Assembly: GCA_964530325.1 (NCBI GenBank)
Contig: CAZHAX010000002.1
Location: 259,816 to 323,815 of the forward strand
Reading direction: 5' to 3'
Length of the DNA: 64,000 nucleotides
DNA from: CAZHAX01 sp964530325
Lineage (GTDB): Bacteria; Chloroflexota; Anaerolineae; B4-G1
Part shown: one piece after another, positions 39,015-52,106 of the stretch
Layout: each line of letters opens with the position of its first letter
Position numbering within the stretch: the stretch's first letter is position 1
Made by a program: the position numbers and the translations under genes
Notes under the pieces: generated by a model
What the model was told of the DNA's origin: nothing
Database searches by the model: none
Seen by the model: the letters and a program-made list of their open reading frames with translations, nothing else

Positions 39015-41762
39015 ATGTCAGGCCACTCGAAGTATTGTCGAATCCGCTCGGTTCTCTCTCTCGCTGCCGCGGCGCTGCTGCTTGCCGGGGGCCTTCCCCT
39101 GGTCGCGTCTGCAGGCGACCCCGGTGTCATTGCCGGGGACGACTTCGAGAGCGGAGGCTGGAGCGGAGGAAGCGGCTGGGTGGGAGCGTGGAGCGCCGGC
39201 GGTGACGCCAGCGTAGCCAGTTCGGGCGCCGCGCACGGCGGCAGGTACCACCTGCGCCTGCGTAACAGCACAGGGCAGGCTTCGCGCGCCGCCAACCTGT
39301 CCGGCGCGACAGGCGCGCGCCTGCAGTTCTGGTGGAAGGCCTGCAGCCTGGAATACGGTGACCAGGCGATGGTGGAGGTGTATGACGGAACGTGGCACAC
39401 GCTGCTCACGATCCGCGACGGCGACGACGACAACGCCTATCACAGCGCCGATCTCGATCTCTCCGCCTTGAGCTTTGTCAGCGACTTTCAGGTACGCGTG
39501 CGCAGCGCGATGAGTAGCTCCTTTGACGAGTTCTACGTCGACGACCTCAAGCTGCTGGGTGGGAGCGTAGCGCCACCTCCGGGTTCGACTCCAAAAGCCT
39601 CCTCCGTGCCGACGCCCGAATCCGGCGGGCCGTCTCTCGTCGTGTCCGTGGTGCCGGGGACGGACATCGCCCGGCTCGCCTCCGACCACGGGGCCACGCT
39701 GCGTGGCTTCGTGGCCGCGCTCTCGCTCTGCCTCCTGGAGGGGCCCGGCAATCTGGCTGACAGCCTGCGGATGGACGGGCGCGTCATCTCTGTCCAGGAG
39801 GACAAGGTGCTGGAGGGCCAGCCGCGCTACTTCTTCGCCGTTTCCGACCTGGATGCCCAACCGCGCTACTTCTTTGCAGTGGGCCAAGCGGGGCCCGACT
39901 ACTACGAGCAATGGGCTGCAGCCAAGATCCGGGCTGAAGAGGCGCAGTCAGTGGCGAGGGGACAAGGGGTGACGGTGGCCGTACTGGATACCGGAATCGA
40001 CCTGGACCACTCCCTCTTCTCAGGCCGGCTGGTGAACGGCTACGACTTCGTAGATGACGATGCGAACCCGAGCGAGGAGTTCGACGGCCTGGACAACGAC
40101 GGCGATGGTGTGCTCGACGAAGGGACCGGCCACGGCTCCCATGCCGCAGGCGTTGTCCACCTGGTGGCCCCGGACGCTAAGATAATGCCGCTGCGCGTGC
40201 TCGATAGTGACGGCCAGGGCACCTACTTCGACGTGATCGAAGGTATCATCTACGCCGTCGACCACGGCGCAAAGGTGATCAGCCTGAGCGGTGCGGGAGC
40301 GGAGCACTCCGACGCGCTCCAGAGCGCCGTAGACTACGCCTGGAATCGTGGGGTCGTCTTCGTTGCCTCGGGCGGGCTGACCAACCTGTCCGCCATGGGC
40401 TATCCGGCCAAGTATGACCACGTGATTTCTGTTGGCGCCACCGATCAGAACGACAACGTGATGAACGACTTCGCCTGCTTTGGCAACGGCGATCCAAGCG
40501 CCTACGCCCCTGGGGTTGGCATCTACTCTGCGTACTTCACAGACCAGGCTGGTGTGGAGGCCTACGCCTGGTGGACGGGCAACTCGATGGCGGCGCCTTT
40601 CGTGTCTGGAGAAGCGGCGTTGATGCTCTCGACCGGCAGCTGCAACAAGGACTGCGTCTTCACCCGCGTGCCGCAGAACGTGCGTCCGGTGAACAACTGC
40701 TCCACTGCAGCCGGGAGGATCGACGTGTACGACGGGGCCGCTGACGCCGCTGGCGCGATCGAAGTCGATCTGAGAGTCCAGTACATGAACGGCGACCCTG
40801 GCAGGCCCACCAATCATCAGATCAAGCCCTTCTTGAAGATCGTCAACGACGGCAATACCGTGCCTCTATCCTCGTTGACCCTGCGCTACTGGTACACGGA
40901 CGAGGGAGGAGGGTCGGGGCCGGGCTACGCCTGCGACTACGCGCTCGCCGGCTGCGCGAACGTGAGCGGCGCTCTATGCTACGCCGGCCCGTTCGTGGGT
41001 GCAGATCGGTATGCGCAGATCGGCTTCACGAGCGGCGCAGGTAAGCTGTTTGGCGGCGGCGACAGCGGCGAGATCCAGAACCGCATTCAGACGGAGGACT
41101 GGCTCTACTTCGTGGAGACCGACGACTGGTCCTACGATGGGGCGAAGACCTCCTACCAGGAGTGGGCGCGGGTAACGCTCTACTACGATGGCCAACTCGT
41201 GTGGGGCAGCGAGCCAGGCGGTTCCCCGCCGACACCGACCGCCACTCCGCGACCGGCTACGCCAACGCGTACTCCCACTAGAACGCCCACTAGCCCGCCG
41301 CCGACGTCCACGCCGACGCGCACCCCGACTCGAACGCCGACGCGCACGCCCACCCGCACGCCAACCAGTGTGCCGCCAGCTTCTACGCCCACGCGGACGC
41401 CGACCAGCGCCCCCCAGCCGACGGCGACCGCACCTGCAAGCGGCACGTCCTGCTCGGTCAGCTATGCGGTGCCGAACGACTGGGGCGCGGGGTTTACCGC
41501 CGAGGTACGGATCATAAACAACGGTGCGACGCCCATCGAGGGCTGGACGCTGACCTGGACCTTCCCCGGCAATCAGCGGATCGCCAACCTGTGGAACGGG
41601 ACCTACTCGCAGTCCGACGCTTCGGTGGCGGTGTCCAACCTGAGCTGGAACAGCACCATTGGTGCGAATGGTGGTACCGTACTGTTCGGCTTCAACGCCC
41701 TGTACAATGGAGCGAACGAGTCGCCCACCGAATTCGCGCTCAACGGAGTTAGCTGCCAGTAG
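39015..41762 (+). CDS. Secreted subtilase with CBM3 and CBM2 cellulose-binding modules
   Basis: This 915-residue protein begins with a signal peptide (cleavage likely after LVASA, ~residue 34) and a jelly-roll-like N-domain (~36-180). The S8 peptidase domain (~310-560) has Asp325 in AVLDTGID, His373 in GHGSHAAG and Ser524 in WTGNSMAAPFVSG (the Ser is usually preceded by Thr, here Asn). A CBM3-like domain (~579-735: VDLRVQYMNGD, LRYWYTDEGG), a TPTRTPT linker (~736-812) and a C-terminal CBM2 (~813-915, CSVSYAVPNDWGAGF, ending FALNGVSCQ) follow. GAGGAGGTGG precedes the ATG. It could process secreted cellulases or act on cell-wall proteins while anchored on cellulose. Confidence 0.9.
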   Translation: MSGHSKYCRIRSVLSLAAAALLLAGGLPLVASAGDPGVIAGDDFESGGWSGGSGWVGAWSAGGDASVASSGAAHGGRYHLRLRNSTGQASRAANLSGATGARLQFWWKACSLEYGDQAMVEVYDGTWHTLLTIRDGDDDNAYHSADLDLSALSFVSDFQVRVRSAMSSSFDEFYVDDLKLLGGSVAPPPGSTPKASSVPTPESGGPSLVVSVVPGTDIARLASDHGATLRGFVAALSLCLLEGPGNLADSLRMDGRVISVQEDKVLEGQPRYFFAVSDLDAQPRYFFAVGQAGPDYYEQWAAAKIRAEEAQSVARGQGVTVAVLDTGIDLDHSLFSGRLVNGYDFVDDDANPSEEFDGLDNDGDGVLDEGTGHGSHAAGVVHLVAPDAKIMPLRVLDSDGQGTYFDVIEGIIYAVDHGAKVISLSGAGAEHSDALQSAVDYAWNRGVVFVASGGLTNLSAMGYPAKYDHVISVGATDQNDNVMNDFACFGNGDPSAYAPGVGIYSAYFTDQAGVEAYAWWTGNSMAAPFVSGEAALMLSTGSCNKDCVFTRVPQNVRPVNNCSTAAGRIDVYDGAADAAGAIEVDLRVQYMNGDPGRPTNHQIKPFLKIVNDGNTVPLSSLTLRYWYTDEGGGSGPGYACDYALAGCANVSGALCYAGPFVGADRYAQIGFTSGAGKLFGGGDSGEIQNRIQTEDWLYFVETDDWSYDGAKTSYQEWARVTLYYDGQLVWGSEPGGSPPTPTATPRPATPTRTPTRTPTSPPPTSTPTRTPTRTPTRTPTRTPTSVPPASTPTRTPTSAPQPTATAPASGTSCSVSYAVPNDWGAGFTAEVRIINNGATPIEGWTLTWTFPGNQRIANLWNGTYSQSDASVAVSNLSWNSTIGANGGTVLFGFNALYNGANESPTEFALNGVSCQ

Positions 41763-41792
41763 GAGCAACTCTGGCAGAGCGACTGGCCCAGA

Positions 41793-41824
41793 GCGGGGGG
41801 GGCGCAGCGCGCACGCCCCCCGCG
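41793..41824 (+). terminator. G/C-rich hairpin after the subtilase gene
   Basis: GCGGGGGGGGCG and CGCCCCCCGC arms separated by a short loop form a strong stem about 30 bases after the stop. Homopolymer lengths here are doubtful because the assembly gap is 70 bases downstream. Confidence 0.5.
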
Positions 41825-41893
41825 TCGGTGTGTGTACGGCCCCCCCCCCAACACCCCCCCGGCCGGGTGGCGGGGGGGGCGCCACACCGGGCC

Positions 41894-41903
41894 NNNNNNN
41901 NNN
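41894..41903. other. Assembly gap (10 N)
   Basis: A run of exactly ten N's is flanked by long C and G homopolymers (41831-41893), typical of a scaffold join of unknown true length. Genes may be missing here. The left contig ends in low-quality-looking sequence. Confidence 0.95.
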
Positions 41904-42486
41904 TTTTGTACAAACTGTGGCTGTGCTACTGGCCCTGAGGGGGGCTAGCGCATCGCGCTCGCCCCGCTCTTCTGTCTGTGAACGGCCCCCGCTCGAACCC
42001 GCCCCGGCCGTCTTGCAGGGCGGGCCTCCTCTCCTGGCCAGAACTACCCTCGGCGCACTCACCAATCCGGCCTAGGTGGCCCGCCATCTCTAGGCGCTAG
42101 AGGTGGCCGCTGCGGGCGCCTCGACTATGGCCAGCGGGGTGTATTTCACGGCCGGTTTTCCACTCTGTCCACATGTGTTCAAAGTGTCGCATCTGGGCGG
42201 GGCGCTTGCTCATACGGCGTCTACCGCCCGGAGGGCGGTCGTCATGAGCACAGCCCTTCTGCCGGCTGGCATCCACTGCGCGATGATGCACTCCGCCCGG
42301 CAGGCGTGGGAGGGGGCTGGATAAGCAGTGTCGAGACGGGCCCTGGGTATACCCCGAAAGACGGCGGCATCAACCTCCTCGGAGCCGGACGCCACGTGGC
42401 CGGCCGGGCCTCTTGCACTGCGTACGTACACCTCCCGGACATAGGCGGCGGTGTGAGCGCCGCGCCTTGCCGCGAGCGCTTGGGCA
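41904..42486. other. Region after the gap with no recognised gene
   Basis: Several short overlapping frames exist on both strands, but none shows a recognisable domain, ribosome site or conserved motif. It may include decayed sequence upstream of the CBM2 remnant at 42487, or mis-assembled sequence at a contig end. Confidence 0.5.
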
Positions 42487-42690
42487 ATGCAAGTCGATGT
42501 GGGTACTCCCGGCAGACCACCAGGTCTGACATGTGCGGGGCGGCAGCTGCAGCCAGTCTGGCAACCTGGTATCAATGACCAGCTCCAGCTGGAAGCTGCG
42601 GACGGGGACGAGTGGCGGCTCGGCCTGGTTCGGTTTCAGGGCAGACTGCCGCGGATCGGATGCCGTACATCTTGTCTTCGCCCTGAACGG
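42487..42690 (+). pseudogene. Decayed CBM2 remnant
   Basis: Translation of 42533-42690 gives QSGNLVSMTSSSW, then GGSAWFGFRADCRGSD and FALNGRAWQ. This matches the end of the intact CBM2 of the first GH12 enzyme (QSGSSVSVTSSSW, GGTTWFGFNANYSGSN, FALNGTACQ). The DNA before 42533 still aligns with the same CBM2 in another frame, so a frameshift is present. The start and catalytic part are not recognisable. It is the tail of a lost or mis-assembled cellulase gene just after the assembly gap. Confidence 0.7.
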
Positions 42691-42865
42691 GAGGGCCTGG
42701 CAGCGGGCCAAAGAGGAGAGGGCCGGATCACTCGCGAACCTGAAGTGGTGAATGGAAGCGGCCGCCGGGCCAAGCCTGCCGAACGCTGTGCGGCTTGACG
42801 GCGTGGCCTGGAGGGACGCGGCCGCGGCAATCGTATCGGCAGCCATAGAGAATTGGAGGGAGATC

Positions 42866-47227
<4,362 letters not shown>

Positions 47228-47286
47228 GTACCTGCCCGCTGTAGTGCATGGTAGTGGCAGTCGCCAAAAGGAGTGTAGAAGAGCAA

Positions 47287-47322
47287 GGGCGGGCGTGGAC
47301 CGCCGTGGTTCCACGCCCGCCC
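47287..47322 (+). terminator. Hairpin after the GH9-GH3 gene
   Basis: There is a perfect 12-bp stem (GGGCGGGCGTGG and CCACGCCCGCCC) with a 12-base loop, about 60 bases past the stop. There is no T-tract; it may act as a 3' stabiliser or weak terminator. The rest of the 287-base gap holds no gene. Confidence 0.6.
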
Positions 47323-47514
47323 GGACCTGAGCAGGCACAGCAGGGATAACCGGATAGCGACCCGACAGGTATGGGCCGCCGGGGCCCGGCACCGGGTCGG
47401 GGGAGGGGGTGGTCAGGCAAGGCAATAGTAGAAGGGAGGGGACTCAGTGAGTAGTGGCCTTGTGCTACCCTGCACAGGCGCAACGACAGGACGTTTCGAG
47501 AAGAGGAGAGAGGA

Positions 47515-49128
47515 ATGAGACGGCAACGCTTGGTCTATCTAGGAGTGGTAGTCGCGCTGGTGCTGGCTCTGGTGCCAGCTCAGATCGCGCTGGCGGTCGA
47601 GGTGTGCGGGCAGTACGATACCATCTCGACGATGAGCGGGCAGTACATCGTCCAGAACAACGTCTGGGGGGCCAGCACGCGCCAGTGCATCGAGGTCACG
47701 AACACTAACTCGAACGCCTTCACCGTGTCCGTGTCCGAGCACAACCAGGGCTCGGTGGCTTCCTACCCGTCGGTCTACAAGGGCTGCCACTGGGGCAACT
47801 GCACCAGCAATAGTGGGATGCCGATACAGGTGAGCCAGCTGAGCAGCGCTAGCTTCAGTTGGAGTGCGAGCCCGGTGTCCTCCGGAACGTGGAACGTGGC
47901 GATGGAGGCCTGGCTGAGCCCGTCGACAGACTCCAGCGGAGGCTACGATGGTGGCGCCGAGCTGATGATCTGGCTTACCTGGCAGGGCATGCAGCCGGCC
48001 GGTTCGCAGATCGCCACGGCCAACATCGGGGGCGTCAGCTACGAGGTGTGGTACTCCCAGATGGGCTGGAACTACATCGCCTACCGGCCGACGAGCCAGC
48101 GCACGTCGACCAGCGGCAATCTGAGGGACTACATCAACGACGCCATGTCGCGCGGCTACATCCAGAGCAGCTGGTATCTGCACGACTTCGAGGCGGGGAC
48201 GGAGATCATGTCTGGCGGCCAGGGGTTCAGGTCGAACTCCTTCTCGTTCTCCGTGAGCGGAGGCGGAGGAGGAGCGACGCCGACGCGGACGCCGACGTCG
48301 CCTGCAGGGGCAACGCCGACGCGCACGCCTACCCGCACGCCGACGTCACCGCCAGGGGCGACGCCGACCCGGACACCCACGCAGCCAGCGGCAGGGCAGC
48401 CGTGCAGTCCGGCGATCTCCAGGAGCCTGCCGTTCAGCCAGAATGGGTCAGGCACGTACTGCTGGAGCGTCAACCAGGCTCCCCGGTACATCAACTCCTG
48501 GAACCTGTCCACACTGCAGGTAAACGGGGTTGACTTCACCAACCACTGGGCGGGCGCCTCCGATCTGCCGGCGCCGATCAGCGGCCTGTACTACATCTAC
48601 TACGTGGGCAACTACGGCTGGAGCCACTTCGAGGCGGCGGAAGGGACGACCCCGCCGCAGGCGACGCCTACCGCGCCGCCGCAGGCCACGCCGACCCGGA
48701 CGCCGACATCGCCGCCAGGTGCTACGCCTACTCGGACGCCCACGCGGACGCGGACTCCTACCTCTCCGCCACAGGCTACGCCAACTCGGACGCCGACGAC
48801 GGCCGCGGGCGGCGGCTGTTCTGTGGCCTACAACGTCCGCAATGACTGGGGCGCCGGGATGACCGTCGACATGACGATCACCAACAATGGCTCGTCGACG
48901 ATCAGCGGCTGGACGCTGACCTGGACGTTCCCGGGCAACCAGCAGATCTCGAATCTGTGGGGCGGGAGCTACACCCAGTCTGGGAGCTCGGTATCGGTGA
49001 CGAGCTCGAGCTGGAATCCGACGATAGGGGCGAATGGCGGGACGACCTGGTTCGGCTTCAACGCTAACTACAGCGGGAGCAACAGCGTACCGACCGACTT
49101 CGCTTTGAACGGAACGGCTTGCCAGTAG
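47515..49128 (+). CDS. Secreted GH12 endoglucanase with C-terminal module and CBM2
   Basis: This 537-residue protein has a signal peptide (VALVLALVPAQIALA), a GH12 jelly-roll domain (~29-249) with nucleophile Glu in DGGAELMIWL and acid/base Glu in FEAGTEIMSGGQGF, then a TRTPT linker. The ~84-residue module with CSPAISRSLPF and YINSWNLSTLQVNGVDFTN (~295-378), another linker and a C-terminal CBM2 (~435-537, CSVAYNVRNDWGAGM to FALNGTACQ) follow. A strong ribosome site (GAGGAGAGAGGA) precedes the ATG. It cleaves internal beta-1,4-glucan bonds in cellulose, mixed-linkage glucan or xyloglucan; the choice cannot be made here. Confidence 0.93.
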   Translation: MRRQRLVYLGVVVALVLALVPAQIALAVEVCGQYDTISTMSGQYIVQNNVWGASTRQCIEVTNTNSNAFTVSVSEHNQGSVASYPSVYKGCHWGNCTSNSGMPIQVSQLSSASFSWSASPVSSGTWNVAMEAWLSPSTDSSGGYDGGAELMIWLTWQGMQPAGSQIATANIGGVSYEVWYSQMGWNYIAYRPTSQRTSTSGNLRDYINDAMSRGYIQSSWYLHDFEAGTEIMSGGQGFRSNSFSFSVSGGGGGATPTRTPTSPAGATPTRTPTRTPTSPPGATPTRTPTQPAAGQPCSPAISRSLPFSQNGSGTYCWSVNQAPRYINSWNLSTLQVNGVDFTNHWAGASDLPAPISGLYYIYYVGNYGWSHFEAAEGTTPPQATPTAPPQATPTRTPTSPPGATPTRTPTRTRTPTSPPQATPTRTPTTAAGGGCSVAYNVRNDWGAGMTVDMTITNNGSSTISGWTLTWTFPGNQQISNLWGGSYTQSGSSVSVTSSSWNPTIGANGGTTWFGFNANYSGSNSVPTDFALNGTACQ

Positions 49129-49159
49129 TCGCACCGCTGCACTAGCAATGCAGCAGGCC

Positions 49160-49194
49160 TTGGGTGGGGGTGGACAGCGACCACCCCCACCCAA
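49160..49194 (+). terminator. Hairpin after the first GH12 gene
   Basis: There is a perfect 14-bp stem (TTGGGTGGGGGTGG and CCACCCCCACCCAA) with a 7-base loop, 32 bases after the stop. The following ~280 bases up to the next ATG hold no gene that I can support. Confidence 0.7.
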
Positions 49195-49476
49195 AGGCGT
49201 GTGTCTCCTGCCGAGCGACTGTATTAAGCGGTCGCTATTCGCCTCTGTACTCATGCCCTTGATACACCCTGTGCCGCCGTGGCCCTGGCGGCGCTCATCG
49301 TGCACACCCGGCCTGTCCGGGTGCGTTTCCTTTTGGAACAAACCTGCCCCTGCGGGCTTGAGCGAGGAGGTGGTGCTTGAGCAACTAAGGGCGGACGTTC
49401 GGTCTCGGAAGCTGTGCCGGGCCGGCCCGTGGGGCCGGCAAGGCACGTGTGACTTGCGAATGGAGGAGCAAGTGCG

Positions 49477-50916
49477 ATGAAACGCTCGCGTTTTGTATCC
49501 CGGTTGATGGTCGCAGGCGTGGTGCTGGCGCTGGCCGCCACCAGTGTGCTGGCGGCGAACGTCAGTGTGACCGCGACTCCCTCTAATCGATACCCGTCTG
49601 CTAATATCGACTCGGACAATGACGGTCAGACCAACTACATCATGGAGCCCAACCTGTGGAACGTTACCTCCGGCAGCGGCTCGGTAACGATGAGTTGGAC
49701 GGACTCGGGTGGACTCTCGGTAGATATCAACCTGTCCAACATCACCCAGGAAGACCCCAATGGCTGGGTTCACGCCTACCCGGAGATCTGGTATGGCGCG
49801 AAGCCCTGGAACACGCTCGGACCGGTCAACGAGGGCTGCATCAATCTGCCTCAGCGACTGGGGTCGATGAACGACATCCGGACGGTCGTCAGCTACAACG
49901 TCACCAGGACGGATCAGTACTACAACTTCCCGCTCGAGACGTGGCTGACCAGAGATACCGGCCGGGGAGAGCAGGCGATCCAGAGCGATGAGATCGAGCT
50001 GATGATCTGGCTCGACGGCCAAGGCCTGCAGGGGGCCGGTGGAGTGGTTGGCTCCTTCAGCTCTGGCGGCCGGAGCTACAACGTCTACCGCTCCGGCGCC
50101 GTGGGCAATGGGAGCTGGGAGTACTTCGCTTTCGTACCTACGTCTCCTCAGCGCTCGGGGACTGTGACCGTGCAGTGGGGGCCGTTCATCGAGGCAGCCA
50201 GGAGCTACTCCGACCGGCCCAGCTGGGAGAATCTCTACTTCACGGCCGTTGAGGTCGGGACCGAGTTCGGCGCGCCCTCGTACCTGCAGACAAGTCTGGC
50301 CTGGACGCTGTCCCGGTTCGACATCGAGTGCCTGAGCACGCCGATGCTGGGCGGCGGCACGCAGCCAACGCCAACGACCCCACCTGGACAGCCGACGCCG
50401 ACGCGCACGCCGACGACGCAGCCCGGGCAGCCGACCCCGACGCGCACCCCCACATCGGTGCCGTCTGGTCAGGCCTGCAGCCCGGCGACCTCGAGGAGCC
50501 TGCCGTTCAGCCAGGATGGGTCGGGCACGTACTGCTGGAGCGTCAACCAGGCTCCGAGCTACATCAACTCCTGGAACATGGCCACGCTGCAGGTGAACGG
50601 GGTCGACTTCACCAACCGCTGGGCAAGTGCCTCCCAGCTGCCGGCTCCCATCAACGGCCAGTACTACATCTACTACGTGGGCAACTACCCTTGGAGCCAC
50701 TTCGAGGCGGCAGCAGGAACAACGGTGCCTACGCCAACCAGCGCGCCCGGCGCGACTCCGACGCGCACCCCCACTACCCCGCCCTCACAGCCAACGCCGA
50801 CGCGCACTGCCACCGCTACGCCATCCGGGTGTCTGCCGTCTGGTGCGAGGTGTACCTCCAACAGCCAGTGCTGCTCGGGTGTCTGCTCTGGTTGGTGGCG
50901 GAGGACGTGTCGGTAG
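49477..50916 (+). CDS. Secreted GH12-family glucanase with C-terminal module and cystine-knot mini-module
   Basis: This 479-residue protein has a signal peptide (AGVVLALAATSVLA) and a GH12 domain (~28-283) with SDEIELMIWLDGQ (nucleophile Glu) and AVEVGTEFGAPS (acid/base Glu). It resembles GH12 xyloglucanases more than the preceding GH12. After a TRTPT linker comes the shared module (~332-415) with CSPATSRSLPF and PWSHFEAA. A final linker leads to a 29-residue six-cysteine segment (~451-479, GARCTSNSQCCSGVC). The TAG stop is followed in the same frame by the end of a CBM2 (next feature), so the protein may once have been longer. Confidence 0.9.
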   Translation: MKRSRFVSRLMVAGVVLALAATSVLAANVSVTATPSNRYPSANIDSDNDGQTNYIMEPNLWNVTSGSGSVTMSWTDSGGLSVDINLSNITQEDPNGWVHAYPEIWYGAKPWNTLGPVNEGCINLPQRLGSMNDIRTVVSYNVTRTDQYYNFPLETWLTRDTGRGEQAIQSDEIELMIWLDGQGLQGAGGVVGSFSSGGRSYNVYRSGAVGNGSWEYFAFVPTSPQRSGTVTVQWGPFIEAARSYSDRPSWENLYFTAVEVGTEFGAPSYLQTSLAWTLSRFDIECLSTPMLGGGTQPTPTTPPGQPTPTRTPTTQPGQPTPTRTPTSVPSGQACSPATSRSLPFSQDGSGTYCWSVNQAPSYINSWNMATLQVNGVDFTNRWASASQLPAPINGQYYIYYVGNYPWSHFEAAAGTTVPTPTSAPGATPTRTPTTPPSQPTPTRTATATPSGCLPSGARCTSNSQCCSGVCSGWWRRTCR

Positions 50917-51003
50917 ACAGCCAGTTGCGGTTTCAACGCGTCGTGCGGTGGACCGGACGCCGTACCCACCAACTTCGCGGTGGACGGCAAGGCGGGCCAG
51001 TAG
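50917..51003 (+). pseudogene. In-frame CBM2 C-terminal remnant after the GH12 stop
   Basis: Directly after the TAG at 50914-50916 the same frame reads SCGFNASCGGPDAVPTNFAV, then DGKAGQ and a TAG. This matches the last ~28 residues of CBM2 domains (compare FGFNANYSGSN, VPTDFALNG, CQ in the first GH12). The rest of the CBM2 is missing. Either a deletion joined the cystine-knot segment to this tail and created the stop, or the stop is read through. Confidence 0.68.
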
Positions 51004-51047
51004 GGTAGCGCCTCGGCGTTGCCCCAAGGCTGCGGAAGCCGCAAAGG

Positions 51048-51077
51048 AAAGCGCGGGGCCGACCGGCCCCGCGCTTT
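51048..51077. terminator. Perfect bidirectional terminator
   Basis: AAAGCGCGGGGCC, loop GACC, GGCCCCGCGCTTT: a 13-bp perfect stem bounded by A's on one side and T's on the other, so it can work in both directions. It separates the GH12 gene from the minus-strand DUF5667 fragment. Confidence 0.82.
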
Positions 51078-51143
51078 CTGGTGCAGACTGGGGACATCCT
51101 GCCTTCCGCCCAGCCTGTGACTTGTATCCTGCGACGAGCGTAC

Positions 51144-51329
51144 CTATCGGCCTCCCTGCCCGTTGCCCTGGCCACCGGGCCCGCCAGGTCCCTGTCCTCC
51201 GTTTCCCTGCGAGGGATCGTTGGACGGCGCGTCAGGCGGGTTGACGTCATCCGGCTGCCCCTCGCGGTCCTGATGGCGCTCGCGGAAGGTCTCCGGGTCG
51301 CCAATACCCTCCGCAGCCTGCTGCTGCGC
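51144..51329 (-). pseudogene. 3' fragment of a DUF5667-type gene
   Basis: On the minus strand, 61 codons end in TAG at 51146-51144. They read QQAAEGIGDPETFRERHQDR, then EGQPDD and a Gly/Gln-rich tail ending GNGQGGR. This is nearly identical to the C-terminus of the intact gene at 61253-62203. The homology stops at 51329, where YihY-type sequence from the opposite strand begins. The rest of the gene is absent, so it is a rearrangement remnant. Confidence 0.85.
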
Positions 51330-52106
51330 GGGACGCTGGACCGCTTTTCCGAGACAAGGGCTCCGCAGGCGGCGGCGGCCATGGCCTACTACGCTGTCTT
51401 CTCGCTCTTCCCGTTGATGCTGGTCCTGGTGGCCGTGCTGGGCTACATGCTGCCGGACGACGAGGCGCTGCGCCAGGCGGCCGACTTCGTCGGTCTGGCC
51501 GTGCCGGTGTCGCGCGAGCTGATCGAGCAGAACCTGAGGGCGGTGCAGCAGCTCCGCGGGCCGGTCACGCTCGTTGGCCTGGGGGCGCTGCTGTGGTCTG
51601 CGAGCGGAGTGTTCAGCGTGCTGGCCCGCAAACTCAATCTGGCCTGGCCGGGGTCGGCGCCGCGCAGCGCCGTTGGCAGGCGGGCGTTGGGAATCGGTAT
51701 GGTAGCCATCCTCTTCGTGCTTCTCGTCCTGGCCGTGACCTTGAGCGCGGTCGTCGACGTGTTGCAGCGCATTGAGGAGCCGACGGGCCTGCTGGCGGGC
51801 GGCAGCGTGGTCTGGGAGGTCCTGTCCCGGGTGGTGCCCTGGCTGATAGCCCTGCTGCTGTTCCTCGGCCTCTATCGCTGGGTGCCGAACGCCGAAGTGG
51901 GGTGGCGGGCGGCCTTGTGGGGCGCACTCGTCGCCGCTGTCGCAGGGGACGTCGTGAAGAACGTCTTCGTCTGGTATGTCAGCAGTGAGCTATCCCGGTA
52001 CCAACTCGTCTACGGGTAGACGGGGGCGATCGTGGCGCTGATGATCTGGTTCTACTTGAGCAGCTGGATCACCCTGTTCGGCGCTCACCTGACGGCGGGA
52101 ATACGG
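51320..52106 (+). pseudogene. Truncated, stop-interrupted YihY/BrkB-family gene copy
   Basis: From GTLDRFSETRAPQAAAAMAYYAVFSLFPL onward this parallels the intact YihY gene at 62951. The first ~255 bases (51320-51574) look identical to 63058-63312; beyond that the two diverge by roughly 10 percent. The normal N-terminal ~36 residues are lacking. Upstream, the open frame is only the antisense of the DUF5667 fragment. At 52017-52019 a TAG replaces a Ser codon of the other copy, after which the frame continues with conserved GAIVALMIWFYLSSWITLFGAHL. The product would lack its last transmembrane helix. From 52107 to 52375 nothing is recognised. Confidence 0.8.

Noticed and set aside
41220..41440. 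Possible CRISPR-like or short tandem repeats
   Set aside because: The repeated ACGCCGACGCG-type units encode the Thr-Pro-Thr-Arg linker of secreted enzymes; there are no spacers and no cas genes.
48448..50700. 750-codon minus-strand open frame across both GH12 genes
   Set aside because: It is antisense to two GH12 genes with well-defined catalytic motifs; the long open frame is a product of GC-rich, repetitive linker DNA.
51081..51319. N-terminal extension of the 51-kb YihY frame as real protein
   Set aside because: The sequence is the antisense of a DUF5667 C-terminal fragment, as shown by comparison with 61253-61447, so it is not a YihY N-terminus.
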